Source of the DNA: Metellina segmentata
Taxonomy: Eukaryota; Arthropoda; Arachnida; Araneae; Tetragnathidae
Direction of reading: 5' to 3'
Assembly (NCBI GenBank): GCA_947359465.1
Contig: OX375877.1
Span: 52,242,744-52,306,743 of the forward strand
Length of the DNA stretch: 64,000 nt
The position numbers were made by a program, and so were the translations under genes. Positions 61,760-64,000 of the stretch are shown here, piece after piece. A model generated the notes under the pieces. That model was given only the letters and a program-made list of their open reading frames with translations, was not told the DNA's origin and did not search any database. Each line of letters starts with the position of its first letter. Position 1 is the first letter of the stretch.

Positions 61760-64000
61760 AAATCTGATACATATTAAAAGTGTTGTGGAATCTTTTTATG
61801 GTCTGTATGTTGGGATTTTATTACTTCAATATGGATAGAAATATTTTAATGAACACGGCAGAGTTAAATTAAAGTTTATACTTCTGCTCTTACTAAGAAA
61901 CGCTAATTTATTGGTATAAAGACAAACTGGGACGAAACTCTGCGAGAGACATTCACACCAGAGAGGCCAACTAATAGTTTCCTTCTTACGAAAAGAAACA
62001 CATTAACACAGATTTCATGTGAAACGTAGATGATGGAGTGAGACAGAAAAATATCTTAAGATTAGGATTCATCTAAGGTAAAGTTGTATTTAAAATATGT
62101 ACAAAAATTTTAAGTAGAAACTAATTTTGTGTGGTGGTTTGGATATCTTTTGTAATAACGAGAAATTCCAACACAGAATTTTTACCATTCCGATAATTAT
62201 ATATTTGTGGTTCACATCATTCAAAATAATATTATTTAACTTATATATTTTATATTTTCAACTGTTTTATCAAAATGGTAAAAAAATAACATCCAAACAA
62301 ATATAATACACAAATATCAGTTATTTTTGCAAATATAAATGTCGAAATTTGCTCATTATTTTTAACCATTTTTTTACTTACATGTGAAGCATTTGTCAGT
62401 AACTTTTAGTGCCGTTGACCTGTCCTAAAACGGATGTTTATGACCATTTAAAATAATGGTTCTGTAACAGTCTAAATTTAATTCAGCTTGTTACCCAGCA
62501 CACACAAATGACTCTTATTTTTCTGAAATGAAACAATTTCTGTTGATAAAGCTGTCCAAATGCTTCATGTAGAATTTCAAGCAGGTAAAGACTCTAAGCA
62601 CGTACACAGGTGTTTTCCTACTTTCTTTGCTATTGTGTTCTTCACTTCAAGAAGCCGGAGGTCCTTTGACCGTATTTTCTCCTGGTTAAATATTTACAGA
62701 AGTCTCTATCCAGGTTAAAGAACCGAATATAGTCTATGTAAGCGATGCTATTTGCAGATTAAATAAATATATATATATAAGTAGAGCATTTCGTAGAAAA
62801 GCGTGATTTTATTAAACGCTCATTTCGGAAATTAAAAATGGTTGACCTACTTATAAAAATCGGGACATTTTTTGAAAAGATGAATTCAATGGGATTTTTA
62901 AATATGGATGTCCTTTATTTTTATTAGTCATCTTGTTCTTATTTACCGTTAAATTAACAAGATCCTGTAAAGATAGATCACTGCGTTTATTATTTATTAA
63001 GTAAATGTTAATAATGTACGCTAAGCTCTTATAAAATGCATTATTAGATTTTTAATACGTTTGTGGTAGAGTAAAATATTTTCTAATCTATATCATGAAA
63101 TTGTTCAGCTAAAAAAATTCTAAACATTAAAAATTGGAAAAAAATATGCCGGATTTTATCTTTGGTAATGACTAGGTTTTTCGTTTAATCAAAAACGTAT
63201 TTGCATTTCCACTTTAAAAATCAATAATATATTGTTGCTCTTAAAAGCACAAAAAGGAAAATGTGCGACATAAAAATATTACCCTTATCTATTGAAAACT
63301 AGCCCTCAGTTCTGTTTACACAAGGTCATCATCTCAAAATAATTTTAATCTGCGGACTTTACTAATACAAGAAAGAAGAAAAATTAAAATCAAAGATCTT
63401 TTAAAGAGTTTCTTTTAGCAAAACACGAGGCAATATATGCGATTAATGAATAATCGATAATACCATAAAAGACTAATACGATTAATAATAATGAGAGATT
63501 AATAGTCCTTCAGAAGCATACTTAAAAAGACATGAATAAATATTATCAAGTATTTCATGAAATCTTGAACGTCATTGTATAGCCAAATCGAAAGATAAGA
63601 TCATACTGGGGCTAAATTAGTGTTAATGGTGTAACACAGCCTTTTGTCATTGATAATGATCATGTACGGAAACAGAAGCTGGCTTATTATATATCAGACT
63701 ACAGTAGGCTGCGAGTTTTTTGATAATGAATGATGTAAAAAAAGAGGTCAATTACAAACGAATTTTAATTTCTAATTAAGACCGCACGTGTTTGTCGTAA
63801 TCATTTGTTTTTGTATACATGAAGGTCAGAAAAAGAAAAATCTAACTTGTCTGAAATTGCTCTTAAATTTAATGTAGCTCAATTTTTCCACACATACACA
63901 CTCAATGTTGTTTGAATTCGTATAAAAATGCTTTTGGTATAAATCTATGAGAATTTGATAAAAAATTATTTGACTTCGATTATTGTCAACCAATGATTTT
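61760..64000. other. AT-rich, no feature recognised
   Basis: No open frame of note, no SINE head, no terminal repeats. Only a short TA run near 62767. Confidence 0.5.

Overview
The window looks like arthropod nuclear DNA: AT-rich, with long introns, microsatellites, tRNA-derived SINEs, MITEs and decayed transposons. The C-terminal remains of a LINE inside a Tc1 copy (44.3-44.6 kb) and the repeated SINE families resemble what I know from spider genomes, so a spider is my best guess. That is inference; nothing here fixes the species.

The one gene I can reconstruct lies on the minus strand from 36068 down to 10420. It is the homologue of harmonin (USH1C; Drosophila CG5921), a PDZ scaffold. I placed 13 exons by protein similarity, GT/AG splice sites and matching phases. 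In order they encode a first PDZ domain (exons 1-4), a linker, a second PDZ domain (exons 6-8), a GC-rich exon with a charged coiled coil, a proline-rich stretch and a C-terminus ending in TTRL, a class I PDZ-ligand motif. The assembled part is 592 residues. The N-terminal harmonin domain is not found, and no third PDZ domain is seen. The 12 introns range from 106 bp to about 5 kb and carry most of the repeats in the left half.

Layout: 0-10 kb holds a 196-bp tandem repeat, a TA microsatellite, a LINE fragment and a SINE cluster interrupted by a hAT-like MITE. 10.4-36.1 kb is the harmonin gene. Its introns contain a 76-bp minisatellite, a 188-bp satellite derived from a MITE, three Tc1/mariner-type relics and several segmental tandem duplications. 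36-64 kb is mostly intergenic or upstream intron: more Tc1/mariner relics, a PIF/Harbinger-like MITE just before it (34 kb), SINEs, two more hAT-like MITEs, microsatellites, and four weak candidate exons on the minus strand (48.8, 55.1, 59.7 and 61.3 kb) that I cannot assign.

The clearest structural results are four insertion events with exact target-site duplications, three of them nested in older elements, which give a relative order of transposon activity. I found no CRISPR array, operon, bacterial system or convincing new gene system.
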